Shown here piece after piece: positions 22,386-34,229 of a stretch of DNA of 64,000 bases. This stretch comes from Pyrrhosoma nymphula. Its lineage: Eukaryota > Arthropoda > Insecta > Odonata > Coenagrionidae. Positions within the stretch are counted from its first letter, which is position 1, and every line of letters starts with the position of its first letter. The stretch covers positions 142,407,977 to 142,471,976 of the forward strand of contig OY754332.1 in assembly GCA_963573305.1 (NCBI GenBank), given 5' to 3'. Under the pieces are notes generated by a model. The model ran no database searches and was not told the origin of the DNA. It saw only the letters and a program-made list of their open reading frames with translations. Position numbers and translations under genes: made by a program.

Positions 22386-22629
22386 TACAGAGCTTTTAAA
22401 TAATTTCATTTTGAATTTAACTTCTCATACTTATGCAATTAAAAATAAATTAAATTTTCTGTACAATAATATTTGTTTGACTTCAGAAGGCGTGTTTAAA
22501 ACTACACGGATCAGCAATTACGGGCTCCATTTTTGTCGTAGTATTATTGAATAGCATGCCACTGCTAACACCAAATTATAACTATTTTTTTAAGATTAAC
22601 TATAGAAGCGTGCTACCACTTTGGTTTTG
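22386..22629. other. AT-rich DNA, nothing recognised
   Basis: No motif or repeat identified. Confidence 0.5.
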
Positions 22630-23031
22630 AAGTTTTGATGGATCATTAATACCAACTCTACTTTCACCTCTCAAAACGCCTATTTCCTGTCACTATTTCC
22701 CTCTTCGGCTCAACATACTCCATATTTCCCTTCAATCTGTCAATCACATATTTGCTTTTCCTCTCTCTTCCGCTCTTCCCTAACATCCTACTCTCAACAG
22801 TGGTTTTTTAATACTTTCACCCTCGATTACTCATTTCATCCACACAGCCTGTCTCCTCCTCACCTCCTTCAGCAACTTCATTTCCTTCCCTACGACGCAA
22901 GGGACTCCGTTTGTTCTCCTCTCCGTCCTTCGAACCTTTCCCAACCCTCGCCTCGCCCACACCTCAAACGCCTCCGATCCACTCACATCCCCAGGGTCGA
23001 AGTTCCACCTCCATATTACGCCACGCTCCAT
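22630..23031 (-). mobile_element. RTE-type non-LTR retrotransposon, 3' fragment
   Basis: On the minus strand, SEAFEVWARRGLGKVRRTER is followed by TNGVPCVVGKEMKLLKEVRR and, after a frame change, ERKSKYVIDRLKGNMEYVEP. These follow the RTE C-terminal order: xxRLEAFExWxWRRMxKIxWTDRxTN, VLxRVGExxxLLKxIxxR, and the GRPRKxxIDxIKxG block. It is heavily mutated. It abuts the start of the CR1/Jockey 3' fragment on the opposite strand. Confidence 0.65.
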
Positions 23032-23139
23032 TTCAAACTATTCATGCATATTTTTTCAACATGTTTTCTCTGAGTTCTTGGCATACGTTCCCTCATGGTA
23101 GCGAAAACCTCTCGTGCTATCACAACACTAATGAATTAA

Positions 23140-23587
23140 TTGCAGAAAGAATTAATTCGGGAACTTAATAAAATACAAAGGAAAGCTGCGCGATTCGTCA
23201 AAAACTGCTACGGGCGTACAGACAGCGTTACGCAGATGTTAAACGAATTAGGCTGGGAGCCGCTAGAGACTCGGAGGCTGCGCGCTAGGCTTAGATTACT
23301 TGAGCAATTGAGAATAGATATCTTTCAGAGCGACACGGAGAACATCATATTAGAACCCCACTATATTTCCAGGTCCGACAGAAACGATAAATTAAGAGAG
23401 ATATTTTGCCGAACGGATAGGTATGGGAATTCGTTTTTCCCCCGAACAATAAGGGACTTTAATAAATGCAAGGCGTAATTTCATAGAGCGTTTCCTTTTT
23501 ATATGTAAACGGCTGGTGTCCTAACACCCCCCGCCACATGCCTATTGAGGCGGCTTGCGGGGTAGTATGTAGATGTAGATGTAGATG
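23140..23587 (+). mobile_element. CR1/Jockey-type element, 3' end copy
   Basis: A short open frame encodes RELNKIQRKAARFVKNCYGR, then VTQMLNELGWEPLETRRL, and ends SFFPRTIRDFNKCKA. This is the conserved C-terminal tail found also at 14722-15036. The 3' UTR has CCCCCCGCCACATGCC and GGCGGCTTGCGGGGTA, then TAGATGTAGATGTAGATGA at the end. The 5' truncation is near 23140. The frame is intact over its 112 codons, which suggests a fairly young insertion of a related but distinct subfamily. Confidence 0.85.
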
Positions 23588-24560
23588 AACCCTCTTCCAA
23601 ATATCCTTACTGGTACACCCAACTTTATTAAATGTAATACGTAAATAATTAGATTGTTCCAGCAACTCTAGTGAATTCCGTACTACTTGGATACTTCACT
23701 CCAACTAATTGTTCATCGACAAACTATTTGCTTTCGTTTTCTCCAGAGTTATCTTCAGATGCACTAGTTTTGCAACGCCTCTATCATCGACTGAAACATC
23801 TTGGAAAACTGGCTAGCATATGTTTGATATTTCGAAAACCTAACTTTATAATAACCTCACAAAAGCCGTAATATTTAATGCTATTTGTACACTTTCGTTC
23901 TTTTGATTTACAAAATTCACTTAATTCAAATAATACACAATTTAAAAATTATTAGCGTATTCTATTCAAATCTAACATTTTTAAACGACATGATAAATAC
24001 AACTCATCCTTGCATTTGGAACTATAATCAGATGAAAATACTGAATGACCGAATAAATCTAAAAAAGCATCCTGACTATTTAAAATATGCGATAAAAAAT
24101 ACATAATATCACTAACTCCTGAGAAAGAGGGTAAAGATCACTTAAGACATGACAAAATATTCCTCGATTAACCTGTTTACATAGAAATGCAAGTTAAGTC
24201 TTAACTTACAGGATTTTTTTTATCTCTTAGTTATGACCCCACGCTGTATCTGCAGGTCAGAGTATATGGACAAATTGAGAGTAGCACTCCCAAATTGACT
24301 CAAGGATTCACTGTCCTACTTCATGGCAATTAAACCGTTTTAACATAAGCAAACCAAAATATGAATTTTCTTCCCAATGCTATTCGCCGCTTCTTCAACG
24401 ATATTCTTCCGAATCCCATTTTTTTACATACCTCCAATTTCAATGCGGTGGCAGCAGATGTCAATGAAACATTGAACTTCGAGCACATATTTCATTTAAG
24501 ATTCTATTGAGTGATATGGTAAGGTACATATTTTTTATGAGATGGAAGAAAAGGCTACTG
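23588..24560. other. AT-rich intergenic DNA
   Basis: Several short AT-rich open frames, no recognised motif, no terminal repeats seen. Confidence 0.5.
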
Positions 24561-24569
24561 TTTGAAGTT

Positions 24570-26560
24570 TTGGAAAAGGTGCGTAAGTACTTACAGGGCC
24601 TTTTACGTCTGTGCGGTCTGTAACTGGTCTTTTACGTTTGTACACGTATTACTCAACTCATTTCCACGATACACTTATTTGAAATTGGGATTCACCCAAT
24701 TCGACGCAACATCTCACACCACTGTTTGGGGACTTAGAACACCTAGATTACCGCGTACAAGAAATGACAGAAGAGGGCTCAAGGAAATAGACTCAATTAA
24801 AAACCAGATCAAAGCGAAAGATCTAATTTTTCAAAAGGCGGATAAGGGCAATTCTATTGTTATTTTAGACCATGGTGGTTATCTAAGTAAATTTAAATAA
24901 TTCATAAATAATGCTTACTTAAGTATTTTACCGTAATACCCAACGTCTTAATTTCAGATAACCGTGAAAACTGCACTGCGTGCTTCCTAAGTGTTATTTT
25001 GCCGAAAAGATATTTATCGTTTGTGTCCCACAAATATAATGCCCGCTCTTGCATGGGATTATTAAAATACACAAGTCCGGTTTTCCCACCAGACCCATGG
25101 TCTTCGGTGTTGGTGCACTAAGTCCTAATGCAAGTCCAAGTCCTAATTCAAATAATGCTAGCGCATTATTTGAATGTACTCGTGACATAATACACGACCT
25201 TCCAACCAAAACATGGTATCAAGAATTCTCTTTAACTGATTGCGAACATCAAAGATGTATATGTCCCCCAAAGCGCGTAATACCTCTATGGACATTGTTA
25301 ATCTGTTTATCAATTTTCTACCTTACGAAGTGGTACAAATAACAATTGATTTTTCAAAAATAGCAGGGGTAGCGGATAGTGTTGTTAATGAGCTATCTGT
25401 TTTATCGAATGTATGTGTCAGTCAAAGCTATAGCAAAAGTGCTTATCAACAGACGGAGGATTTAGTGATTGGCTCTCCTATCTTTCCGTAACTCGCAGAC
25501 AATTTTCTAGATTATTATGAATACTAACTTTTTAACTCGGGATAAACCTATTAAATATTGTAATATATTTAATGTTCCTAACTTACTGTTCCAATTGAAA
25601 AGGCCTAATTTGACAAAGAAAGGAATGTAATGGAACAAATAGCCTACGCAAAATGTTATTAGCCAGGGATGATAGATAAATTATAAAAAAAAGATAAAGA
25701 AACATTTTGTGAACCTAATTTATTCTGGTAAAAATTGTAAAATAAATTGTAAAAAATGATGCTCCATAAGGTATTTGGGCAAGGTAAATGACAATATTGT
25801 AAAATAATTTCCTCGGTTGGAATTTAATTATCCCACAAGTCGTCATACACTCTCAAAAACATGCTTTTACATTGTAAAGATAAGGAGGATGCAATGAGTA
25901 AATGTTTAATATATGAACTATCCTGACAGGATAATAGCCAGGATAGAATCCTATAATGACTGGGAGGGGGCCTACGTGGGACAGACTTCAAGAAATTTTC
26001 ACTTCAGAATGAAGAATTACTCCAGGGTATGTTAAATCAACCATGACGATAAGTGCAACTTCGCTGAACATCTTTTAACTTGTGACCACCAGATTGATTT
26101 TAGAGTGAATTTGTTGCATTTTATTTAATTGCATGTATTTATGGAAGGTTTTTCATTGACTAAGATGAAAATAAGAACATTTCACCTTAAGCCTTGATGA
26201 TGCAATTGGTCAATAACAAACTCAACGAAGTTGCATTTTACCAATGACCAACGTGAGATCAATGCTTTAGAAGAGCTTGAAATTTTAAAAAGATGTCCTG
26301 TCCCTGGATTATATCTCTCTAACGAGTGTTACTTACACGCCACTACCACCATCATTTCCGCTACTGTTAAAATAGTATTCCCCTACTCATCCACAAGTTT
26401 GTCCTCCTTTCCCCCACCCACTTCCACTTGCTGTTTGGTATATTAGGGATCTGATGTGCGCCTTTAAATCGCCTGATAATGATGTTCAATGATTGGAATC
26501 CGGGTCGTGGTGAAGTTTTGTTTTTTTGTGGTTTGTAAAAGTTCCATCGCGGTTATAAAT
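24570..26560 (+). pseudogene. Penelope-like element, long decayed copy
   Basis: Ordered PLE motifs appear across broken plus-strand frames. About 24830-24897 reads FQKADKGNSIVILDHGGYL (PLE N-terminal KADKG motif). About 25050-25120 reads MHGIIKIHKSGFPTRPMVFG (the PLE LPKIHK...RPI motif). 25240-25370 holds a decayed SFDVxxLFTxIP-like region. About 25444-25491 reads AYQQTEDLVIGSPIFP (FxQTxGxxMGSPxSP). About 25964-26010 reads GAYVGQTSRNFHFR (GIY-YIG), and a later frame reads CNFAEHLLTCDHQIDF. A pyrimidine-rich tract and a terminal repeat follow at 26330-26560. The catalytic YxDD region is not recognisable, and part of the palm seems to be missing between 25491 and 25960. It is related to but clearly diverged from the copy at 10860-12060. 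Confidence 0.8.
26473..26506 (+). ncRNA. Decayed hammerhead-like motif in the second PLE
   Basis: CTGATAATGATGTTCAATGA followed by TTGGAATCCGGGTCG aligns box by box with the CTGATGA...GAAA...GGGTC arrangement at 11974-12009. The first box has G changed to A and GAAA has become GAAT. It shows that this order of boxes is an ancestral feature of the local PLE termini, but it would not be expected to be active. Confidence 0.35.
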
Positions 26561-29500
26561 TTAGTTATGGAATACCACACAGTTTGAAAAGTACGGCTTT
26601 TCTTTTTAGTGTTAAAAATAAAAATATATAGCCATTTTTGTAATGGAAACTCACACCACGACCAGAGAGTAACTCAAACCACATTAGAGAGCTGTTGATC
26701 TCCGAGTTCTTAATGACTTAGTAATATATTTTTCATTACATCATGTTATAACTCAAAGTACAACCGAGACGCGTTGAAAGAACGAAGATAGTCAATTCAA
26801 ACGTACGGCGAGCCGGAGTGATCTCCCGCAACTCAATACCATTGGCTGTACACAAATAGTCAACACCACTCCATCGATGAGCTTATGGCTTCAACTTCTT
26901 AATCCCACCCACAAATCGACACTCCTACCATCGCGTCACCTGAACTGATGATTTCGAGGGAATAAAGAATATGTCACCACAAGTCAACCAAAACGATAGC
27001 CATGCTTCAAGATACCAGCGGTCTTCCCTCAACGTAGTCTGGTTGGCTATTTTTATGAGTCGAGCGTTAACTGTGGCCATTGGTTCCATTATTAACAGAT
27101 GGTTTATTGGGCAAGCAAAGGGATTATGTAAGGAATGGAGGAATGGTGGAGAGAACCTCGGCTTAGGAATTATTCTATCCTTAAAGGCAACAACGGGTCC
27201 ACAGCTCAATGTCCCATCCAATGAGAACAAAGAGACAAACTTATTAGACGCATTTTGAGACATAACCTCCTCCTAAAACAACAATAACAGAAGAAAATGG
27301 ATGGAAAAAATCACTATGGAAGAACAAGGAATACGATGAGCAAATTTTAAAGGTGTTCAAAGAGAATACTATGAAAGAATAAAGTAGTAAACTGAGAAAT
27401 AATGATGTGGATCACTTCATCATAACAATATCTGTATCGACAAATGCTGGTGAAGTCATTTCAAATTTATTAGAGCCATTTCAACAAAATTTTAGAAGAG
27501 TTTCTGTCGTTAGTATCCGCATGGCACCCATTAATATTCGAGTAGTAAATACGCAACTATGACGATAGGTATGTGAGATAGTGCATATGATGTTTCCACA
27601 TTTGTACCGGGATCAATGGCTATCTCTTCGAGTCGAGTCCGGAGAGGTGTGAGATGTGGCAACAATGGACCTAGTATCACTCGATACCTGACGATTGAAA
27701 AGTTCCGCAATAAACACACTGTGAAATATGCCTGCCTTACGGGAAACGATCCGAGGCCCTCGATCTGAGAAGGTAGTACTATCGTATGTTGAGGTTTTTT
27801 TAATTATTTTAAAATTAAAACTATTTCTTAACTTTTCGTTCAAACTAGCTGTGCCACGCTATATTTCGTCGTTTTACTTCACGATAAACAAAATTTGACT
27901 CTACAAATGTTTTACAAAATTGATGACTTCGTTCTTACAAAGCGAAAAAATCAAATCCAAAGGAAAGAATTATTTCATAGAAATTACTGATGCAAACTAG
28001 AAATGGAATTGTATACGTATACAAGCGGTTTTTACTTAACTTGCAAGTGAACGTTATATTTCAACTCGATCTTCTAATTTGTTTTGACACTTTATATTTT
28101 GTAACTGTGATATCTTTAATATTTAAAAAATTGATTAACTGGATTTGTTCTAAACGAATAACTCTAGTTTGAAAGAATAAACCGGGATATTTAACAAAAT
28201 TCAAACACATAGTAAATTGTTTTAAAGGCTTACGAGTTAAGTAAAAATAAGTTTTTCTAATCAATTTCTCAAGTCAAGTATAATTAACACACAAACCCGA
28301 TCCCCTCCACTGCACTTCTCAGGGGCCTTATTCAGGAAGTACTCAGCCTCGACAATGTCGTCAACGCGACGTCACGGACTCGATTAATATCATATTCTAA
28401 ATGGCATTGTTTGGCTATCTCGATGTTGTGACGTCATAGATCCGTCATTTTCGAAGCTCGAGAATTACGAGGCGTTCACTGAAAGGTGCCTTCCCTCATG
28501 GTTCCTCCGTGACCACACGTCTCCGGTTGGTCATTCATTCAACTCTCGGGATCCTCGGCCCCGTGCTTCCCCCTGCTAATTCCCAGAGCCTTCTTCCAAG
28601 GGGCCAGAGCCTCCACCCGGCCCCGCCCAAGATGGCCACCCTTTCCAATCCAGTTTCCTTTCACCCCCAGGGGCCACAAACACTAACACCCCCTGCCGCT
28701 CACCAATTCCCCCACGCTCACCCTTCGCACTCCCAGCTAAGGTTGCCAAATTCTTTCACAAGAAAAGACGGAACATTCCCACGACGAAATACGGCAGGGG
28801 CCTTCCCTTCGTCCCGAGCGGAATGGGTGGGCCAACAGGGGGAATAAATATACTTATTTTTTCTACATATTTTCGAGGAAATTCTTCCGAGGAGGGGTCA
28901 GGCGCTGGGGTCGGTTGCCGGGCGATGGGCACGTAAGTGAAATAAATGGACGGAAAAGGTTTAGCCGAAGGTTACCGCGCCCTTGGGGGGTCGAGGGGAG
29001 GAATGAATTACTTGTAAAGCATCAGGTCGTGGATGTGGAAACGGTTGCAGAGGTGAATGTGCTCGCGTGTTTGCATGATCTACGATCAAAAGTGCATGCA
29101 AAGAGAGTGCGATAAGTATGCGATAATTCAAAAACACTCGGCGCGGCAAAATTCACTGAAACATATCAATGTGTGCAATGTAATGCTATTTCAAATATAT
29201 GGACAATAATATGGGAAACGTGCATATTTTTAAAACCTTTTGTCGGGTGAAAGTATATGTACGAATCATCCGTTGACTTTTATCGTATATTGCGTGGCTA
29301 TACCAATACGATTTGTTTTACCATTTTAAATTCTCATAGATTGTTTTGATTTAAATGTAATTAATTACAGTTCATAAAATTTGGAGGTCTTCAGTAAAAG
29401 CATTTGAGAATTTTCTCTGGCGAATCCTGCGAATGCGGCGCAAAACAATTTCATTCTCTTTCTTCTACACGGTAGCCGACCAACCACACGCACACGCACG

Positions 29501-30320
29501 GACAACTTACGCACCGTGAAACCAGGAGTTAGGCCCTCATCTGCTTCCGCCAGAAATAGCTGGAGGTTAAAGGTCATCCCCACAAACTTGAGGATAACCC
29601 ATTTCATCGCAACTCGCAACTTCCCTTCTCGGAAAGGATAATACCCTCTGACCTGCAAGAAGTGTGACCACACCTTAGCAAACGCCGCCTGACTACCAAA
29701 TCAGCAGATCTTTTTCAAGTTGTATCAGAGAATCTTCGTCGATCAGAAGTCTGAATAATATTTCATCGAGAAAGGAAAAATCAACTTACTAACGTATTGG
29801 CCATTATATTCGTATTGCTTTCTTATTCCATTAAATTCTACAATTGCCCGTTATTTTTCATTATTAGCTAACAATGAAGTGATTTATCGAGAAACTAACC
29901 TGAAGTAGACTTTAAGGCCCATTCAGTGGATCTTATGAGCGTTAATCCTTGGTATATTGGGTAGGGTCTCGAATTAACGTTATAAAATTCTCACTGTGAT
30001 ATACTTATTACGAAAGGTAGAATATCAATGTCAAGTGTATATGGAGGAGGATTAGATACAAATGCCGTGGATTAGGACAAACACCTCTACGTTACTAAAA
30101 ATTCACAATTATTTTGAGGAAAACACATTTTTTCGGCACTGCATCAAAGATACTGAGAATCATCAAGCTAATCATTGGCAGATCCCTGGAATAAAAAGTG
30201 AAAAAGGCTAAAGTGATTCTCCACTATCTATGGGCCACATCTTAAGTAAGTTGCAATTTTTGGGACACAGTACAGATAGATTTCATTCACGAACACAACT
30301 AAATACAGAGAAAACACACA
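26561..30320. other. Unassigned DNA with a GC-rich patch at 28450-28830
   Basis: 26925-27263 is open on both strands but carries no recognised domain. 28450-28830 and 28880-29060 are GC- and CpG-rich, with proline-rich open frames of low information. 29365-29673 has a minus frame of 102 codons without motif. No splice-consistent exon set or transposon terminus was found. Confidence 0.4.
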
Positions 30321-30327
30321 CGTTTCG

Positions 30328-30745
30328 ATAAAACTGCTACAAACGAGCAGAAAGTGTATTTAAAAAAACTACTGGAAGTATTCGGTGGGGAGCCGCTTAA
30401 CACTCGAGGTTTAGACGCCAAACTAAGATTAATAGAAATAGTAATTTCTTATGAGTTTCAGGTCATGGCTATTATTTTATCCCCTCACTGCATCATTAGG
30501 AAACGCAAAAGCGACAACATAAAAGAGATTCACTGTCAAACCGGTCCAAGAATGTTTTCTTCCCATGCATTATTCATGACAAAAACAAGAGCATCTATAT
30601 AAACTACACTCCACAAAAACACACCCAACTAATCATTCCCTTCAAAATGCTTTATTTCTTTATTTTTAATGGTCAGTGTCCTAACGTCCACCGTGTTACA
30701 CATTTCTGAAGAGCATTTCGGTGTCTTTGATAGTATATGTTGTAT
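30328..30745 (+). mobile_element. CR1/Jockey-type element, old 3' fragment
   Basis: The sequence aligns with 23183-23560. AAACTGCTACAAACGAGCAG corresponds to AAACTGCTACGGGCGTACAG, and the frame reads EVFGGEPLNTRGLDAKLRLI, then IKEIHCQTG (related to LREIFCRTDR). The noncoding end keeps GGTCAGTGTCCTAACGTCC but has lost the TAGATG tail. It is the most decayed of the three copies. Confidence 0.7.
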
Positions 30746-31039
30746 TCTTAGCCACAAAAATTAAGTATTTCCGCTACCTTTTTGCCATCTAACAATAAGG
30801 GGATATTCTTTTCAACCATGATCTTTATCTATTACATCAAAAAGGTAATACGTGCAATAGACGAAAAATGAGAAAATATATGAGCTTTGAAAACAATCAG
30901 CTTGTATCTTAATTGATGGTAATCTATTTCGGAAAAGGAGACGAATATGGTGACAGCGATGAACTGAATGACAAAAATATAAAGAAATAAAACATTTAGC
31001 TTCACGTAAATAAAACCAAAAAAAATGTTTTGTGGAGGA

Positions 31040-31685
31040 CATTAAGATGACAGAGCCACCTTCAGACTTGGAAAGCAAAGCGTGGGAAAAGTGGAAGAAT
31101 TGTGCTACCTAAGAGGTAGGATCACTAGTGCCGTAAGAAGCAATAAGGATATACTAAGAAAAGCAGCAGAAGCGAGGAGGTAATTCCATTAGATGAAGAG
31201 TCTTCTAAAAGAGAGCAACATATGCTAGAAAGTGATGTATCACTACATTCACACTTACATAGGAAGCGTGCTATTGAATGGCAGTGAATCTTGCACGATA
31301 AAAGTATCAAAACAAATGAGATTGGTAGTTATCTATATATGGTGTTATCAATGAATGGTGAGGATCAATAGGACGAAAACAGTACTGACGAATAAGGTCT
31401 ACAAAGAGTTTGGGAGAAAGCATACTTACTCAGAATTCTCTTAAGTAGAAGAGACAAATGTATTTTAAACATTCAGCGACATAAAAGTCTCCAGAAAACT
31501 ATAATGCCAGGAACAACGCATTGAGAAAATTGCCAAGAAAGACCAAGAATGGAGTACCTAAGGCAAATTAACAGGGATGTTAAAATGAAGACTTAGAAAG
31601 GAATCACACTGTTTTCTGATAGGAGAACGAATTGGAGAGTTGCCGATTGATCCGCTCTTTAGATTGATGACTGCTGATGGAAAGA
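31040..31685 (+). mobile_element. RTE-type non-LTR retrotransposon, 3' fragment
   Basis: Broken plus frames read VEELCYLRGRITSAVRSNKD, IHTYIGSVLLNGSESCTIK, RPRMEYLRQINRDVKMKT and finally DRRTNWRVAD. These correspond to the RTE thumb and C-terminal blocks: EFCYLGSxI, KTYVxSVLLYGxExWTI, GRPRMEYLxQIxxD and the terminal DRxxWRxAxxxSxD. The fragment ends near CTGCTGATGG. Stops in most blocks show long inactivity. Confidence 0.7.
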
Positions 31686-31839
31686 TAATTAAAAAATATT
31701 AACTGGTTCGCTCCAAAATTTGCCCAAAAATCCACTTTGTTATCAACATCAAATCAATACAGGTAATACTATGAATAATAAAATATATATAATGTCCTTT
31801 TGGTGAGATAAAAATATATCAACGAGAAATAAGAAAACA

Positions 31840-32270
31840 ATAGGTCAAACACTAACAGAAACTTACCTGCGTTATGGATGCAAAGCCTGGGTGATTAACA
31901 AAGACCTATAAAGAGAACTGCTGAAATATATTACCAAAGAAGAAGTGCTTTGGTGTCTCACATACAAAGAGCTGCAAACGTGGAGACCCGCAATTGTATA
32001 GGAATGACAGATACGGTAACGGACAGAATTAAGAAGATAAAAACTGCGATGGTTGGTCATGATGGTTGATGACATATGGCCAGAAAATCGATGGTTCAAA
32101 CTTACATTTCTCTTTAGTATTTAAAATACTTTAGTGGAATCTACCTGGAAGAAACAAAAGTGGTCGAGCAAGATGGTAGGTAAATGGATAGCTATGGGAA
32201 GCAGAGAGTTAGATGATAACGGCTCCAAAAATGCTTTCCATTTACAGGTCACACTAACTTTTTCTCATGC
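31840..32270 (+). mobile_element. Second RTE-like 3' fragment of a different subtype
   Basis: It reads LRYGCKAWVINKDL, then in another frame RRSALVSHIQRAANVETRN and GMTDTVTDRIKKIK, then a decayed WxGHxxRM-like block. This matches the alternative C-terminus of insect endonuclease/RT proteins (LTYGAExWxLxKxxxxxL, RIGMTDTVxDRIxxxxLRWxGHVxRM). It follows the previous fragment by about 150 bp but belongs to another lineage. Confidence 0.6.
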
Positions 32271-32686
32271 GTCTACCACAGCTGCAGGACGATCACTGCA
32301 GGTTGAGACCTAGGCGTACGATTGATTCCAAAACAGCAAGCCGTGGGTTATTCGGTGCGATATGTTGGATACAGAGCGTAACGCCTGAGAACACAAAATC
32401 AATTTAAAATCGAGCTCTTAAGTATGGTTACCGAATTTCTACCTAGCAAACAGGCCAGAAGAATATTCTGGCCAATATGAAAGTCCAATTATCTCCCAAT
32501 CACACTAAAGACTTAGGAAGAGCTCTAATCACGATAAATCAGTCCCCCACCCTCGCATTCCACTACCCTTGTCCAATGGCTAAATATTTCTGGGAACTTA
32601 CATTCCTAAGGTGAAAGGTAATATTTACACAGTTTGGTCCCTTATCACTGCTTCGGATGGCCTCCACGTTCAGTGCGGGTGACATC
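32271..32686. other. Unassigned DNA left of the piggyBac element
   Basis: No gene recognised. The last 10 bp before the TTAA target read GGGTGACATC, which mirrors the adjoining transposon terminus. Confidence 0.5.
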
Positions 32687-32694
32687 TTAAGATG

Positions 32695-32901
32695 TCATCC
32701 GTGGTATAACGTTTTATTAATTTTTTTCGCGACCGGTATTGAACCAGAATGCCTTTTTTGACGCACATTAGCCAATTGCAACCCGTTCTTTCTATTGGTC
32801 ACTGCCGTTCCTGAATTTAAAGATTTTTTTATATCCACTATGTCTTTTCTTAGACTATTTTTTCTCAGTTTTTCAATGATCTGTGTTATGCTCTGGGGCA
32901 T
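32695..32901 (-). CDS. Unrecognised minus-strand frame inside the piggyBac 5' region
   Basis: A 69-codon frame runs opposite to the transposase (MPQSITQIIEKLRKNSLRKD, then KSLNSGTAVTNRKNGLQLAN). It is Lys- and Asn-rich and could form helices. Upstream on the same strand (32930-33060) VAILKQEKTHFETNIDQVKK is also open and helical-looking, but in a broken arrangement. I do not recognise a family. It could be a remnant of another protein captured by the element, or chance in AT-rich DNA. Confidence 0.2.
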   Translation of the reverse strand: MPQSITQIIEKLRKNSLRKDIVDIKKSLNSGTAVTNRKNGLQLANVRQKRHSGSIPVAKKINKTLYHG

Positions 32902-34229
32902 TTTATGTAATATTTGTCTTATTTCATTGTTATTATTATGTGACTTTTGTATCGTGATATTGCGACGGGCAGGGTGGCAATCATAGGTTTTTTTACCTGG
33001 TCAATGTTAGTTTCAAAGTGAGTTTTTTCTTGCTTCAAGATGGCTACATTATCCTCACTCCTCCGTTGCCACGCGGCACAAAATTAACTATCCGGTGAAT
33101 ATGAGAAGTTCGCAACACATGATAATGTGAGCTTCCCCTTAGGGTCTTATATTGTTTCATATACCTTGCTTACCTTAACCCTACCCTTCAGTCCGATAAG
33201 GTATTCATATCACAAATTGTCCGGAAAATGCTCTGCCCCGGAGCTTACCCCCAGAGAATGTAACATTGCTTCATTACCACCCTCTAGTCCGACAGTATTC
33301 ATTTCCCAAAATTTTCTTCCACAGACAAAATAAAGCACTGTAAGTGAATATCTCATTGAACTACGACCATGGACGGTTCCCTTCTAATGGATGGCCCTTG
33401 GTGGTTATGAATCATTAAGATAAGGTGTCATTAAGATTGGAGTGGGCAGTCGCCTGTGGGAAGCTGCGGACTCAAGCGGTACCAGCTCATCTGAATCATT
33501 AAGATAACTGTGCTGGGTTTATTAAAGATATGAATGACATTGCCTTTGAGGAGCTGCAGATACGTCAGTGATGTGGTCGTTGAATAGCGGGGAAGGAGAG
33601 GTATTCGCGGGAAGAGCGTAGACTCGGGAGCCTCGGGAGTCTGGGGCAAGACAGTGTTCGGGTGAGACACAGTGAGCTTCGGAGCGCAACTATTGCGCGT
33701 AGGGCGATCTCTAACAGCACACACTTCACTCAAATTTTAGTCACTAATGGTGCTCAGTTTTACCATACCATATTGCGATTCTTCACTTCAGCTCCGAGTT
33801 CATCTGACATACGCGTGACCGTAACATCTTGTTTTTTTAATTGTATACGTTCGAAATGCACAGAAAGAAATATACTTCCCATACAGAAGATACCACCCCC
33901 ACCGTGTGTACTTTGGTAAATACTCACCTCACATTCGTTCATATTCAATTTCTAAAGATAAATATCTACATATTGCATTTATATTTGCATACTTATGAAC
34001 TGGGAATAGGAGAAAGAGGAAGGCGGAAGAAGATGAAAATTATAGCAGGAAAACTGAAATGGAAGCAGGACCATCTGTCTCCGGTGAGTTTCAATAAAGT
34101 TGTAATTTCGAAAACTTATTTTATTTTAAACTGGTTTTATTTTCTAGTTTTTTCCAATAATAAGATAATTTTTTCTGTTCATAATTAAGATGTTCAAAGA
34201 ATGATCCTTCGCGAGCCCAACCTCATAGA

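Noticed and set aside
26925..27263. Opposing open frames of 95 and 112 codons
   Set aside because: No family recognised for either strand; two overlapping open frames without motif do not support a gene.
28320..28450. DNA transposon end (GGGGCCTTATTCAGGAAG)
   Set aside because: Resembles some transposon starts, but no inverted partner end was found; the GACGTCAC inversion nearby is too short to decide.
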